Shown: positions 1 through 9,900, counted from the first letter of the stretch. The stretch: DNA of 64,000 nt from JABFRJ01 sp031374735 (GCA_031374735.1 JANMGQ010000030.1:15985-79984), one strand, 5' to 3'. The notes: generated from the sequence alone by a model not told the origin. Made by a program: numbers and translations.

Positions 1-1
1 A

Positions 2-346
2 AAACAACGTGCCGAAGACTTGCACACAGCTGAGCCAGTGCCCTGGATCTCCGCCCTCGACGATCGCCCATGAGGAAGCGAGCCCTGCATGTGCTGTGGC
101 AAATGCCATGATGCGGCGTGGATAGAGGCAGAGCCGCCTGCCATAGATTTCGGCGCACCGTAGCGCGCGCTTCGGATCGAGAACGACGCGGCCGTGAGGC
201 CACGGATTGCAGATCAGATTTGCGACGTCGTAGACGCGTTCGCCAAACAAGCCCTTTGGGTCGATGGCGAGCCAGCCGCGAGTAGCGTCAAGCAGCACGT
301 TGTTGTGATGCAAGTCGCCATGCAGGACATGAACACTCAAACGCCG
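2..346 (-). pseudogene. Streptomycin 6-kinase (APH(6))-like fragment, C-terminal part
   Basis: Read on the minus strand this stretch encodes an aminoglycoside/hydroxyurea phosphotransferase-type catalytic core: LHGDLHHNNVLLD (Brenner-type catalytic loop with Asp), then WLAIDPKGLFGE (the DPKG metal-binding loop typical of APH(6) enzymes) and an NPW motif. The frame is open to the window edge, so the 3' end is outside. Upstream of about position 346 the frame runs into palindromic repeat DNA and no N-terminal kinase lobe can be seen, so the gene appears truncated by the repeat. A 15-base sequence (GATGCAAGTCGCCAT) occurs both in the catalytic loop (about 308) and inside the repeat (about 355). 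The family transfers phosphate to streptomycin, but many chromosomal members have no proven resistance role. The family call is firm; the gene is probably non-functional. Confidence 0.7.
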
Positions 347-349
347 GTG

Positions 350-473
350 TCCCGGATGCAAGTCGCCATCCGGGATCTTGACCTCGCGACGTGAAGCGAC
401 ACTCAGCACCACCTCGACAGGTGAAGATCCCGGATACGCCGGTCGCGCTAAGGCGCGACGGGCATTCCGGGAT
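350..473. repeat. REP-like palindromic repeat pair
   Basis: There are two hairpins in tandem. 350-375 has arms TCCCGGATG / CATCCGGGA. 427-473 has arms beginning ATCCCGGA and ending TCCGGGAT with a GC-rich inner stem. This is the style of intergenic palindromes common in Rhizobiales. The block sits where the kinase-like fragment loses its N-terminal half and about 100 bp before the desaturase gene. Confidence 0.6.
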
Positions 474-582
474 ACCGAAGTTTTTCTCCATGATGCTTCA
501 TGCGATTGCCGTGGCGTTTGGAGTTGTGTTGCGGGTCGCGTGGACATGTGCGTGATTGCTCGCGATCACTCGGAGGTCTGTT

Positions 583-1521
583 ATGGTCGCCCAGTCTACC
601 GACCGCATGATTGCCGACGTGCGCAGTGACCCGGTTGCGGGGCGCGTCGTGTGGGTCCCGGCCAAGTCGCTTTGGACGGGCGCTATGACGCTTGCCGCAC
701 TGATCGCGGGGCCGTTGACCTTCAGCTGGGATGCGTTCGCGCTGTTCGTTGTCACGTCAGCTGTCACCATCTGTGCCGGGCATTCGGTCGGCATGCACCG
801 CCTTTTGATACACCGCGCTTTCGAGGCGCCGCGCTGGCTTGAGCGCGTGCTCGTTTACCTCGGCACGCTCGTCGGGATGGCAGGGCCGTTCGGGATGATC
901 TACGCCCACGACATCAGAGATTGGGCGCAACGCCAGCCGCACTGCCATGACCTGCACGCGCACCGGCGCGGTTTTTTTGGCGATGCCTGGTGGCAGATGC
1001 ATTGCGCCGTCGCGCTGGAGCATCCGCCGCGATTTGTCATCGAGGAGCGGATTGCGGCTGACCGCTTCTTCCAGTTCATCGAGCGCACGTGGATGATGCA
1101 GCAGTTGCCTTGGGCGGTGCTGTTTTATGCGCTTGGCGGTTGGAGTTGGGTCGTCTGGGGGATCGCCGTCCGCGTCTCGGTGTCACTCACGGGGCATTGG
1201 CTGGTCGGGCACTTCGCCCACAAGCGCGGTCACCAAGGCTGGGCAGTCGATGGCGTCGCGGTCCAAGGATACAATGTTCCTTGCGCTGGCCTCATCACGT
1301 TTGGAGAGGCCTATCACGGCAATCATCACGCATTTCCTGGATCAGCCAACCTCGGCATCGAGCACGGCCAGATCGACCTCGGTTGGTGGTTTATCCAAGG
1401 GCTCGTTCGCCTCGGCCTCGCGAAACGTGTGGCGACACCCGAGACAGTTGGCGAACGCGACGGATTGCGTCGGATCTCGCTGGCTGCCATCTCAGGTGGC
1501 GTCGCGCGGCAGGCACCGTGA
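583..1521 (+). CDS. Fatty acid desaturase (acyl-CoA desaturase type)
   Basis: 312-residue membrane-bound di-iron desaturase. Histidine clusters typical of the family are visible: H-x4-H around HSVGMHRLLIH in the first third, HCHDLHAHRR, and HGNHH near the C-terminus (AYHGNHHAFPGSA). Hydrophobic segments lie between them, as expected for an inner-membrane enzyme that inserts a double bond into acyl chains. I chose the ATG at 583 because CGGAGGT lies 6 nt upstream; a TTG 27 nt earlier in frame has no ribosome-binding site. It ends 9 nt before the stop of the convergent deacetylase gene. Acyl chain length and regiospecificity cannot be told from sequence alone. Confidence 0.85.
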   Translation: MVAQSTDRMIADVRSDPVAGRVVWVPAKSLWTGAMTLAALIAGPLTFSWDAFALFVVTSAVTICAGHSVGMHRLLIHRAFEAPRWLERVLVYLGTLVGMAGPFGMIYAHDIRDWAQRQPHCHDLHAHRRGFFGDAWWQMHCAVALEHPPRFVIEERIAADRFFQFIERTWMMQQLPWAVLFYALGGWSWVVWGIAVRVSVSLTGHWLVGHFAHKRGHQGWAVDGVAVQGYNVPCAGLITFGEAYHGNHHAFPGSANLGIEHGQIDLGWWFIQGLVRLGLAKRVATPETVGERDGLRRISLAAISGGVARQAP

Positions 1522-1530
1522 TGGCTCTGG

Positions 1531-2592
1531 TCAGAGCGCTGGTTCGCGCCGGGCGCGCTGGACGCGGCGGACAGTGGTTGCCCAGGCGCTGACTTCGGGG
1601 CGTGTGGCTGCGACCGTGGGGCGTCCATCTTTGCCGCGTGTCGGGCGCTGAGGCGCGCTCGCCGCTGGCGCTGCAAAGTTTGCGGGTTGTGGGGCGAGTG
1701 ACACCACAGGTGCGCCGGTTTCCTTGGCGATGCGCTCGGGGCCGACGGTGCCATAGAACGGCATCAGCTTCTTGCTGGACTTGCCTTGCTCTGCGGCCGC
1801 GATCTTGCCGGCGAACTCCGCCGTGTAGCGTGGGTCTGGTTGGAATGGCGCCTTTGCCGTCATGTGTACGACGCGATAGCCGCGTCTCTGCAGTTCGCTC
1901 AGGATTCCAGGCAAGGCCTTGGCTGTGACAGCCTTGATGTCGTGAAACAGCATGATGCCGCCCTGACGCGCCTCGACCTTAGCGAGGGTTTCGGACGTCA
2001 GGCGTTCGACGCTTGGGATGAAGCTGTCGTTCGAGACGACGTCGACGGTAAATGTGGCGACGTTGCGCTTTTGCAGATGCGTCAACATCGGACCGGAGTC
2101 GCTCAAGCCCGGGAAACGAAAGAACGGCGAAATGGGTCCGCCGGCCGCTGCGGCAACAGCTGCAAAGCCGCGTTCGATTTCGGCACTCGATTGCTCGATA
2201 GACATGCGCCGCATGTTCATCGGATGTGACCACGTGTGGGTGCCGAGCGAGTGGCCGCGATGCTGGATATCGCGCGTCGTGTCAGGGTAGGCGATGGCCA
2301 TTCGTCCGACGGAGAAGAATGTCGCCTTGGTGCAGAACCTGTCGAGCGTGTCGAGGATCGACTTGGTGATCCAAGGCATCGGGCCGTCGTCGAAGGTGAG
2401 CACGACCTCTTTGGGTCTCAACATGTCGGCCTGATGCGGCTGCTTGGTGATGTCGCCGTACAGCGGTCCAGTGCTGGTATCGATATTGACGATGCGCCCG
2501 ACGCCGAGGCCACCACTTGGGCACGCAGCCTCTGCCGCACTTGTCATGCACGCTAAGGCGACGGCGAAGATGAAGACACGTTTTGACGTCAC
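1531..2592 (-). CDS. Polysaccharide deacetylase family protein (NodB domain), secreted
   Basis: 353 residues, starting at a GTG with GAGG 5 nt upstream. An N-terminal signal peptide (about residues 1-22, ending AAEA) precedes a NodB/CE4 deacetylase fold: motif 1 TFDDGP (about residue 66) with the catalytic/metal Asp pair, then HTWSHP (the H-x3-H zinc motif), FRFPGLSD and a late LFHD motif. The C-terminal 80 residues are Ala/Pro/Arg-rich and probably disordered. CE4 enzymes remove N-acetyl groups from peptidoglycan, chitin-like or exopolysaccharide chains in the periplasm or outside the cell. A paralogue follows immediately upstream on the same strand, so the two may be co-transcribed. The substrate is unknown. 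Confidence 0.85.
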   Translation of the reverse strand: MTSKRVFIFAVALACMTSAAEAACPSGGLGVGRIVNIDTSTGPLYGDITKQPHQADMLRPKEVVLTFDDGPMPWITKSILDTLDRFCTKATFFSVGRMAIAYPDTTRDIQHRGHSLGTHTWSHPMNMRRMSIEQSSAEIERGFAAVAAAAGGPISPFFRFPGLSDSGPMLTHLQKRNVATFTVDVVSNDSFIPSVERLTSETLAKVEARQGGIMLFHDIKAVTAKALPGILSELQRRGYRVVHMTAKAPFQPDPRYTAEFAGKIAAAEQGKSSKKLMPFYGTVGPERIAKETGAPVVSLAPQPANFAAPAASAPQRPTRGKDGRPTVAATRPEVSAWATTVRRVQRARREPAL

Positions 2593-2661
2593 GAGAGCCT
2601 CATGCTGCGAACAAGCGGGGCCTGAGCCAATGGGAGGACGCGTACACGGAGATTGAAGCCG

Positions 2662-3819
2662 TTACCGGCCAAACACGCTGTCGCGCCAATCTGACGGTGG
2701 ACGCGACGGGCGGATCGTGCGCTGCGGCGGCGCCGATGGTTGTTGATTGGACCAGGGCAATGGTGGCGGAGGCGGAGCGGCTGCAGGCGCGGGCGGCGGG
2801 GCAACGGACGGCGGCAGGCCAGATGAAGGTTGGCCAGATGAAGGTTGGCCTGATGGCGGCTGCATCGGCCATGTCAAACCCCTGTTGGTGAGCGGGTTGG
2901 CGGCTGTTGCAACACGGCGGCTGCCCGCATCACGACGTGCCATGGAGTCAAACTCGGCCAACGTTGCAATCGGTGCCGTCGGCTTCAGATGCACGACGCG
3001 AAAGCCGCGTGCCTTAATGGCGGCCAGCAAACCCGGCAAGGCGCGCGCGGTTGACGGCTGAATGTCGTGGAAGAGCAAGATGCCCTTCTTATGATAGGTC
3101 AGCTGATTCATGACCTGGGCATGGACGGCTTCCGGCGCTTCCTTGTTCCGATAGTCGAGGGCGTCGATCTCAATGGAAAAGATGCCGATGCCACGCGTCT
3201 CGGCATAGCCCTTCATCGCCTTGGTGTCTGACAGGAACGGAAATCGGAAGAAGGGCGCCGCGGGCTGGCCAAGCGCCTGTGACACAGACGAGAACCCAAG
3301 TTCGATTTCCTGGCGCGCCTGCAGCGGGGTCATTTTTCGCAGATCTGCGTGGCTCTGCGTGTGCGTGCCGACCGTGTGCCCTTTGCGATGAATTTGCCGC
3401 ACCATTTCAGGGTCGGCGAGTGCCTGGCTGCCGACCATGAAGAACGTAGCCTTCGTGCACTGAGCCTCGAGTGCATCGACAACAGCCTGCGTATGGGCGC
3501 GCAGCGGGCCATCGTCGAAGGTCAGAACAATCTCTCCGTCAGCAAGCAGATCGTGGTCCTTGTATTGCTGATGGCCAAAGCGAGGACCGGTTGCGGTGTC
3601 GATATCAACGACGCGCGACACGCCGAGAACGCGCGCGGGATCACAGCGGGTGGCCGCGACAGCCGGGGCTGCGACGGGCGCAGCGACCCGCGGTTGCCGT
3701 ATGGTCTGTGCGGCACCGGGCATGGAGATGCAAAGGACAACGGCACAGCTTGCGGACATCGCAGAAAGACCGCGGCGCCCAAGTCCGCGGCACCCTTTCG
3801 ATATCCGGCCCGCGGCCAT
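2662..3819 (-). CDS. Polysaccharide deacetylase family protein (NodB domain), paralogue
   Basis: 385 residues from the ATG at 3819, chosen because GGCGAGG lies 5 nt upstream. Longer in-frame starts (3846, 3882, 3984) have weaker sites, and the longest would overlap the next gene. A signal-anchor/signal peptide (SASCAVVLCISMPGAA) is followed by the CE4 core: LTFDDGP, the H-x3-H of HTQSHAD, RFPFLSD and LFHDIQ. The tail is Pro/Ser/Gln-rich with a small PSSGQ/PSSGL repeat. It shares layout and motif spacing with the downstream neighbour, including the VVDIDTATGP versus IVNIDTSTGP pre-domain motif, so the pair arose by tandem duplication. Likely role: deacetylation of a cell-envelope polysaccharide. 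Confidence 0.83.
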   Translation of the reverse strand: MAAGRISKGCRGLGRRGLSAMSASCAVVLCISMPGAAQTIRQPRVAAPVAAPAVAATRCDPARVLGVSRVVDIDTATGPRFGHQQYKDHDLLADGEIVLTFDDGPLRAHTQAVVDALEAQCTKATFFMVGSQALADPEMVRQIHRKGHTVGTHTQSHADLRKMTPLQARQEIELGFSSVSQALGQPAAPFFRFPFLSDTKAMKGYAETRGIGIFSIEIDALDYRNKEAPEAVHAQVMNQLTYHKKGILLFHDIQPSTARALPGLLAAIKARGFRVVHLKPTAPIATLAEFDSMARRDAGSRRVATAANPLTNRGLTWPMQPPSGQPSSGQPSSGLPPSVAPPPAPAAAPPPPPLPWSNQQPSAPPQRTIRPSRPPSDWRDSVFGR

Positions 3820-3953
3820 CGTGTCCTCGCCTGTGCATGCGCGCATCGCGCCCGGGTTTTCCGTGACATCGGAGTGTGGCATCACCGTGCCCTTGCCACG
3901 CTTCGCCTGACATGACGATGCTGCGTCTGCATCAGTCTGGGAAAAATACACAC

Positions 3954-4370
3954 ATGACGGTTTCACGCTTGTTCTGCGCTGCATTTATGCTGGTGCTTTT
4001 GTCGCAGCCGGCGCGTGCGCAAGAACGCGGCGAGAACGTGTGCCACGAGCAGCCCAACACGGGCGCTGTGAATGCCTGTTTTGCCAAGGTTTATGCCGAT
4101 CTCGACGCCGAGCTCAATGCCGCCTATCGCGCGGCCTTCAAATTCATTGAGGCCGCCGCATTGCAGCCGACCCTAGCGAAAGACTGGAAGCGGGCTTTCC
4201 AGGAGGCACAACGCAAGTGGATCGCGTTCCGCGAGGCAGACTGTGGTGCGCCGGTCGTCTACGAATGGACTGGAGGAAGCGGCGCTGGGGCCATGCAACA
4301 CGGCTGCAAGATCGCCAGAACTCGTGAGCGTTTGGAGGTCCTTAAGAGACGATACTCAAGTCGGACATGA
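3954..4370 (+). CDS. Lysozyme-inhibitor LprI-like (DUF1311) periplasmic protein
   Basis: 138 residues from the ATG at 3954, which opens directly on a signal peptide (about residues 1-22, ending ARA-Q). The mature part has the DUF1311/LprI pattern: an early C-x-x-x-x-N-T...C-x-x-x motif (CHEQPNTGAVNACF), a helical stretch with YADLDAELNAAYRAAF, the W-x-x-F-R-x-A-D-C block (KWIAFREADC), and a final conserved Cys (QHGCKIARTRERLEVLK). The four Cys presumably form disulfides. Some family members inhibit host lysozymes; most are uncharacterised. It is divergent from the deacetylase genes that modify lysozyme-sensitive polymers, a functionally plausible but unproven neighbourhood. Confidence 0.75.
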   Translation: MTVSRLFCAAFMLVLLSQPARAQERGENVCHEQPNTGAVNACFAKVYADLDAELNAAYRAAFKFIEAAALQPTLAKDWKRAFQEAQRKWIAFREADCGAPVVYEWTGGSGAGAMQHGCKIARTRERLEVLKRRYSSRT

Positions 4371-4449
4371 AGCAAGGCCCGGTTAGCGTTGAAAGAATAT
4401 TAGTTTCGTAACCGTACAGTCGCCCCGCGCCACGGCGCCGGGGGACTGC

Positions 4450-7400
4450 ATGTTCAACCTTCTGCGATACTTTTCGATCTCGTCCGCGCTCGTGATAGGC
4501 ATCATGGGGCTTGGTGTTGGCTATGTCGTTCACTGGTATGAGACCGCGCGGCTCGTCGCCTCGGCCGCCCAGAAAAATGAGGCCATCGCGGCGCAGATTG
4601 TCGCCCTCGCCTGGGACGCACAAGCGGAGTTCCTGAGCTCGACCCAGGAGCGAGATGCAACTCGACTGAAGCAGACCTGGCAGGTGACCGATATCGACCT
4701 CGCGGTTCGTCAAGCGGCGTTGCGGCTTCCGGTCTACAAGGTGAAAATTTTCAAGCCAGACGGGCTGACGCTCTATTCCTCTGATCTCTCGGAAGTAGGT
4801 GCCAAAAATGACGTGCTCAAGCGCGAGTTTTCGAGCGCGCTTGCCGGTAAGCCAGCCAGCATGATGAAGCACGTACCATCGACGCTGGGCATGGGCGGGC
4901 GGCTCAAGGACATCGAAAGCGTCGAAACCTATATGCCGAAATTTGACAGCAAGGGAAACGTAATCGGCATTATCGAGGTGTATGCGGATGTTACCGCGCC
5001 CACCTCCACGATTGCCGGGATGATGCGCTCTGCCGTGCTGTTCTCGATCGGCGTTTGCATGCTGTTGTATGCGTCGCTTTATGCTGTCGTGTCGCGAGCG
5101 GATCGGCTGATCAAGACCCAGTATCGCAACTTGTCCGGATTCAATGAGCGCCTCGAGGCCGAGGTGGCGCATCGGACGAAACTCATGGTGGCCCGTCAGC
5201 GGGTTCTGGCCAACCTGGTGCGATCGCCTAGGTTTCAAAACGGCAGTATGGACGACGCATTCGCAGCCCTCAATGAGGGTGCAACAGAGATCCTCGATGT
5301 CGAGCGATGTGGTGTCTACGTTCCTATCGCGGGTGCCTCTGAGTTTGAGGTGATCGACGTCTACGACCGGCGGACCTGCATGCATTCCGGTCGGTTCTCG
5401 CGCCCCGCGAGCTACTTCATGTCGGGCGTCAAGCCCATGGCAGAAGGTGAGATGGTCTGCATTGCGGATGTGGAAACATCCACGATCGTTCAGCGTCCTT
5501 TCCTTGAGTACTATCGTGAACTCTCGATCCGGGCCGCCATGGATGTTCCCATCTTCATCGATGGCCGACAGGCCGGCATTCTGTGCTTCCGCAAAGCGGG
5601 TCATGCGCACGAGTGGCGCGCAGATGAAAGGTTCGCCGCGGGTGCATTGGCGACGCTTGCAGCCCTTGTGATACAGCGGAGCGAGCGCGAGAGGGCTGAA
5701 GCATTGGTCCTCGCCAGCACAACACGACTGGCGCGACAACAAGCTGCGCTGACCGACATAGCGGCCAGGGTCGCCATGCCGTCACACAATCTTGAAGACG
5801 TGCTGCGCCCAATGTTGGAAACGTTGACTGTGGTCAGTGGTTCCAGCAAAGGCGGCATTTGGATCGTTGCGGAAGATCGCAATTCCTTCTCCTATGCCGA
5901 GACGTATTCCGCGGCCACGGGAAAAATTGAGTCGGCGCAGGTCCACAACACGTTCAACATCGCCGCACTCGACCTCCACACCGACGTGAACGGACCTGTG
6001 TCGGTGCCCGATGTACGCGAACATCCGCTGCTCGCAAAGTTCTACGAGGCCGATCTTGCACGGCTCGGCGTGGTTGCTCTCCTGCGCGCACCGATTGTCA
6101 TGGACGGTGTTTTACTCGGCTTTGTCAGCTGCGCTGCATCAACACCAACCGAGTGGACGGCGGAGCAGTCGTTGTTCGTCATGGGTGTCGCCAACATGAC
6201 GGCCTTGGCCATCGAGCGTCACCAGCGTTGGCGCGCAGAGCGACAGATTACGGCGAATGCCGAGGCGCTCTCGCGACAGCAGACTGTGCTCAACGAGCTC
6301 TTGCATTCAGAAAGCTTCCGCAATGGCTCAATGTCTGCTGCCATGCGCAAGCTTTCGCGGACCCTCGCAGAGGAGGCTGGCATCGACCGGGTCGCCATCA
6401 CAGTGCGAGCAACCGACAGTGCAAAGATTGAATACGCCGAAGCCTATGTCGCCGCCAAGAGCGAGTATGTCGAGCCTTACGAAGGGAGCGGTTATGATCC
6501 GCTTCGCATGTTGTCTGCAGCACGCGCCGGCATCGCCATAATCGCAGACAATGTAGAAACACATCCGGACACGCGCCAATACCTCGATAAGCTCTTCCGA
6601 CCGATCGATGTGCGATCGTTCCTCCAGATGCCGATTGAAGTCGGTGGAGCCGTTGTCGGGATGATCAATGCGACCGTCTGTGGCCGTTCGATCGCGTGGT
6701 CGACAAGCCAGAAGATGTTTGCAACTGCGATTGGCAACCTGGCGGCGTTGACGATCGAGCGCAATCAACGACAGCGTTATCAGCGCGCTGTCGCGTCCGT
6801 CGCAGCGCGCCTTGAAGTGCAGCAGGCAGCCATAACCAATTTTATGAGCGACGAAGGGTGGCGGCGCGGTGGCCTGGTCGATGCTGTGCAAAAACTCTCT
6901 AAGCTGGCCTCCGACACGATTGGTGTCGAGCGTGTCAGCATCTGGAAGATGCCGGCTGGCGGCAACGCCATCACCGCGCTCGACGTCTACGATCAGCGCT
7001 CGGACCTGCACACGAACGGACTCACTTTGATGTCGTCCGGTCACCCCGGATATTTCGCTGCCCTGCAGCATGACGGCATCATCTCGAGCGACGATGTCGC
7101 GAACGATCAGCGGTTGTCGTCATTGCAGAGTGTCTACTTTCCATCGGTCGATGTGCGATCGATGCTCAACATGCCCATTCTCATGGATGGCGCGATCGTC
7201 GGCGTTGTCGTTGCAGAAAAATGCGGTGAACCGATCGCGTGGTCAGAAGAGCACCGCCTGTTCCTATCGGCCGTGACCGGCCTTGTTGCGCTCGTTATCG
7301 AGCGTCTCGATCGCAAGCGCGCTGAGGACGAGATGAGCGACGGCGCACGCCGCCTGGCACGCATGCTCGAATCGTTCAGCGCTCTGATGCAATCAGATGT

Positions 7401-9900
7401 CGTGCGGCGCGGCAGCCTTGAAGAGACCCTGCGTGAGTTGTCTCGAACGCTGTGCGAAGAGATCGACGTCGATCGAACCGCGGTGCTCTTGATCGAAAGC
7501 CGCGGCAACGCGGTTGTCACCGCTGAGGCGTATGCACGTGCCAGTGGCAGCCATGAGGCGGCACTGTTTCCGCCGAACCGAGGCTGGCCCGAAATCAGCG
7601 CAAGCATAGACATCGCGTCCAATCTGGCGATCGCGGATGTCGAAGTCCACGCGGACTTCATGGCCAATGAGAAGGACCTTGTGGCCTCGCAGGGGCTTGG
7701 GTCGCTTCTGCAGGTGCCGATCGTCATCGATGGGGTCGTGACCGGTGCCATCCGCGCCACAACGATCGGTCGAAAAGTGAATTGGAGCGCCGAAGCGTGC
7801 CTCTTTGCGGCAGCCATTGCCCAACTGGCGTCACTCGCCGTCGAGCGCAACACACGTCAGCGGGTTGAGCGCGATCTGCGTCATGCCAACCTTGCAGCGG
7901 AGCAGGCGAACCGGGCCAAGAGCCAGTTCTTGGCCAACATGAGCCATGAGATCCGCACGCCCATGAACGGCGTCTTCGGCATGACCGAAATCCTGATCAA
8001 ATCTCCGCTGTCGGATCGTCAGCGCCGACAGGTTGGGACGATCCACGATTCTGCCAAGACGCTGCTTACGATCGTCAACGACATCCTTGACCTGGCACGC
8101 ATCGAAGACGGCAAGATGCCCATCGACGCGCAGCCGTTCGACCTGCATTACTGCATCGAAAGCGTGGCGGAGCTGTTTGCCGAGGATGCGCAACGCAAGG
8201 GCCTCGAATTACGCACATACATTGCGCCGGGAACCCCGACGCATATCATCGGAGACAGCGGCCGGTTGCGGCAGGTGTGCGTCAATCTGATCAGCAACGC
8301 CATCAAGTTCACCAAGCGTGGTTCGGTGGACGTTCGTCTGTCCGGGACCGTGCGGCAGGACGGCATGGCGCAGCTTGTCATCGAGATCCTCGATACCGGA
8401 ATCGGCATCGATCAGTCGTCGGCTGCACGCCTGTTCGATCCGTTCACCCAAGCAGACAGCTCCATCTCGCGCCGTTTCGGGGGCACAGGTCTCGGCCTTT
8501 CGATTTCACGGCATCTGATATGGTTGATGGGCGGCACGGTAACGCTCGGCGGCCGGCTTGATCATGGCACGCGCGTCTTGATTTCGCTTGCATGCGCCGT
8601 TGCGACCGCGCCGGTATCAGCTCATCCAGGGATCGACGTCCTGCAGGGGCAACGCATTCTCGTGGTCGATGATCGCGACACGAACCGCGAGATCATCGTC
8701 GACTATCTCGCGAGCGCTGGCGCTCTGCCGGTCAACGCCCGAACAGGCGAGATGGCACTCGAAATTCTCGACGCGGCACTGGATGCGGGGCATCCATTTG
8801 CTGCCGTCGTCGTTGATATGTTGATGCCGGATATGGACGGCATGAGTGTGTGCCAGGCGGTTCGCGGCAATGCGCTTTTGTCTGCAACAGGTCTCGTCAT
8901 GGTGACCTCCATGACTTGGGATGGCGACCTCCAGCTGGCAAATTCACTCGGCATCACGCGCCTTCTGACCAAGCCCGTACGTCGGTCCGACCTGCTCGAA
9001 GCCGTTGCACGTGCCGTTGTCGAGCCACGACCGTCTGAGAGCCCTGCTGTGGTTCCACATGTACCAAGCGCCAAGCTCAAGGCGCATGTTCTTGTCGCCG
9101 AGGACAATCCGGTGAACGAAGAAGTCATCCGTGAGCTGCTGATGGCCATGGGGTGCACCATGCGCGTTGCGAACAACGGACGAGCCGCGTGCGCTGCTTT
9201 CGAAGCGGAGACATTCGACATCGTCCTGATGGATTGTCAGATGCCTGAAATGGACGGCCTGACGGCGACGCAGCGTTTGCGCCAACATGAGCAGACGGCG
9301 GCTCGCCCGCGCACGCCCGTGATCGCGGTCACCGCGCACGCCTTCGACGCCGACCGCATTGCGTGCCGCAAGGCGGGGATGGATGACTACCTCATGAAAC
9401 CTTTCACCGAAGGACAGTTGGCGCACATGCTGACGCGTTGGCTGAAGCCGCAGCCGGACTCCGCGAAGGCTGAGATAGCAAAGGACACCAAAGCGTCAGA
9501 GCCATCCGGTACTGAATTGCCGTTGACTGTTGCCGTCACTTCGGGCCTCGCGGGCCTCGATCACGCGTTCCTCAACAACATGCGCGTGCATCGACCGCAA
9601 CTCTATCAGCGCCTGCTTTCAGCCTACATCACGCACTCGCCCGGCAATGTGGGGCAATTGCTGGATGCGCTTGCGGCCAAGCAATCGGACGCCCTTTTCC
9701 TCGCCGCACACAGCCTCAAATCATCCAGCGCCAACGTCGGCGCAAAGCGGATCGCCGAACTCGCGCGCCAGATCGAAGCCGGCGTGCGCAGTGGATCGAT
9801 CGAGGACGTCACGCCACTCGTCGACGACTTGCGGATCGAGTTCGGGCGCACTCAGGCTGCGTTGCAATTGGCCCTGCAGCAGTCACGAACGGGGACGTGA
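4450..9900 (+). CDS. Hybrid sensor histidine kinase, five GAF domains, two receivers and Hpt
   Basis: 1816 residues. An N-terminal transmembrane helix (about 8-28), an extracytoplasmic sensor of about 165 residues and a second helix (about 195-216) lead into five consecutive GAF domains (about 255-410, 433-583, 613-767, 793-950, 975-1130). The second to fifth GAFs share the segment xRxGSLxxxxxxLSxxxxxxxxVxR. Then come HisKA with His1166 (SHEIRTPMNG), HATPase (DTGIGI, GGTGLGLSIS), receiver 1 (Asp1456 in VDMLMPDMDG), receiver 2 (Asp1595 in MDCQMPEMDG) and Hpt (His1754 in AAHSLKSSSANVG). All phosphorelay residues are present, so it should run a full His-Asp-His relay to an unlinked response regulator. 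GAFs could bind small ligands or cyclic nucleotides. It has no regulator gene beside it, and it converges on the next gene with a 17-nt gap. Confidence 0.93.
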   Translation: MFNLLRYFSISSALVIGIMGLGVGYVVHWYETARLVASAAQKNEAIAAQIVALAWDAQAEFLSSTQERDATRLKQTWQVTDIDLAVRQAALRLPVYKVKIFKPDGLTLYSSDLSEVGAKNDVLKREFSSALAGKPASMMKHVPSTLGMGGRLKDIESVETYMPKFDSKGNVIGIIEVYADVTAPTSTIAGMMRSAVLFSIGVCMLLYASLYAVVSRADRLIKTQYRNLSGFNERLEAEVAHRTKLMVARQRVLANLVRSPRFQNGSMDDAFAALNEGATEILDVERCGVYVPIAGASEFEVIDVYDRRTCMHSGRFSRPASYFMSGVKPMAEGEMVCIADVETSTIVQRPFLEYYRELSIRAAMDVPIFIDGRQAGILCFRKAGHAHEWRADERFAAGALATLAALVIQRSERERAEALVLASTTRLARQQAALTDIAARVAMPSHNLEDVLRPMLETLTVVSGSSKGGIWIVAEDRNSFSYAETYSAATGKIESAQVHNTFNIAALDLHTDVNGPVSVPDVREHPLLAKFYEADLARLGVVALLRAPIVMDGVLLGFVSCAASTPTEWTAEQSLFVMGVANMTALAIERHQRWRAERQITANAEALSRQQTVLNELLHSESFRNGSMSAAMRKLSRTLAEEAGIDRVAITVRATDSAKIEYAEAYVAAKSEYVEPYEGSGYDPLRMLSAARAGIAIIADNVETHPDTRQYLDKLFRPIDVRSFLQMPIEVGGAVVGMINATVCGRSIAWSTSQKMFATAIGNLAALTIERNQRQRYQRAVASVAARLEVQQAAITNFMSDEGWRRGGLVDAVQKLSKLASDTIGVERVSIWKMPAGGNAITALDVYDQRSDLHTNGLTLMSSGHPGYFAALQHDGIISSDDVANDQRLSSLQSVYFPSVDVRSMLNMPILMDGAIVGVVVAEKCGEPIAWSEEHRLFLSAVTGLVALVIERLDRKRAEDEMSDGARRLARMLESFSALMQSDVVRRGSLEETLRELSRTLCEEIDVDRTAVLLIESRGNAVVTAEAYARASGSHEAALFPPNRGWPEISASIDIASNLAIADVEVHADFMANEKDLVASQGLGSLLQVPIVIDGVVTGAIRATTIGRKVNWSAEACLFAAAIAQLASLAVERNTRQRVERDLRHANLAAEQANRAKSQFLANMSHEIRTPMNGVFGMTEILIKSPLSDRQRRQVGTIHDSAKTLLTIVNDILDLARIEDGKMPIDAQPFDLHYCIESVAELFAEDAQRKGLELRTYIAPGTPTHIIGDSGRLRQVCVNLISNAIKFTKRGSVDVRLSGTVRQDGMAQLVIEILDTGIGIDQSSAARLFDPFTQADSSISRRFGGTGLGLSISRHLIWLMGGTVTLGGRLDHGTRVLISLACAVATAPVSAHPGIDVLQGQRILVVDDRDTNREIIVDYLASAGALPVNARTGEMALEILDAALDAGHPFAAVVVDMLMPDMDGMSVCQAVRGNALLSATGLVMVTSMTWDGDLQLANSLGITRLLTKPVRRSDLLEAVARAVVEPRPSESPAVVPHVPSAKLKAHVLVAEDNPVNEEVIRELLMAMGCTMRVANNGRAACAAFEAETFDIVLMDCQMPEMDGLTATQRLRQHEQTAARPRTPVIAVTAHAFDADRIACRKAGMDDYLMKPFTEGQLAHMLTRWLKPQPDSAKAEIAKDTKASEPSGTELPLTVAVTSGLAGLDHAFLNNMRVHRPQLYQRLLSAYITHSPGNVGQLLDALAAKQSDALFLAAHSLKSSSANVGAKRIAELARQIEAGVRSGSIEDVTPLVDDLRIEFGRTQAALQLALQQSRTGT

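Noticed and set aside
4342..5742. 466-codon frame opposite the hybrid kinase
   Set aside because: Antisense of the kinase N-terminus; no motif, no ribosome-binding site.
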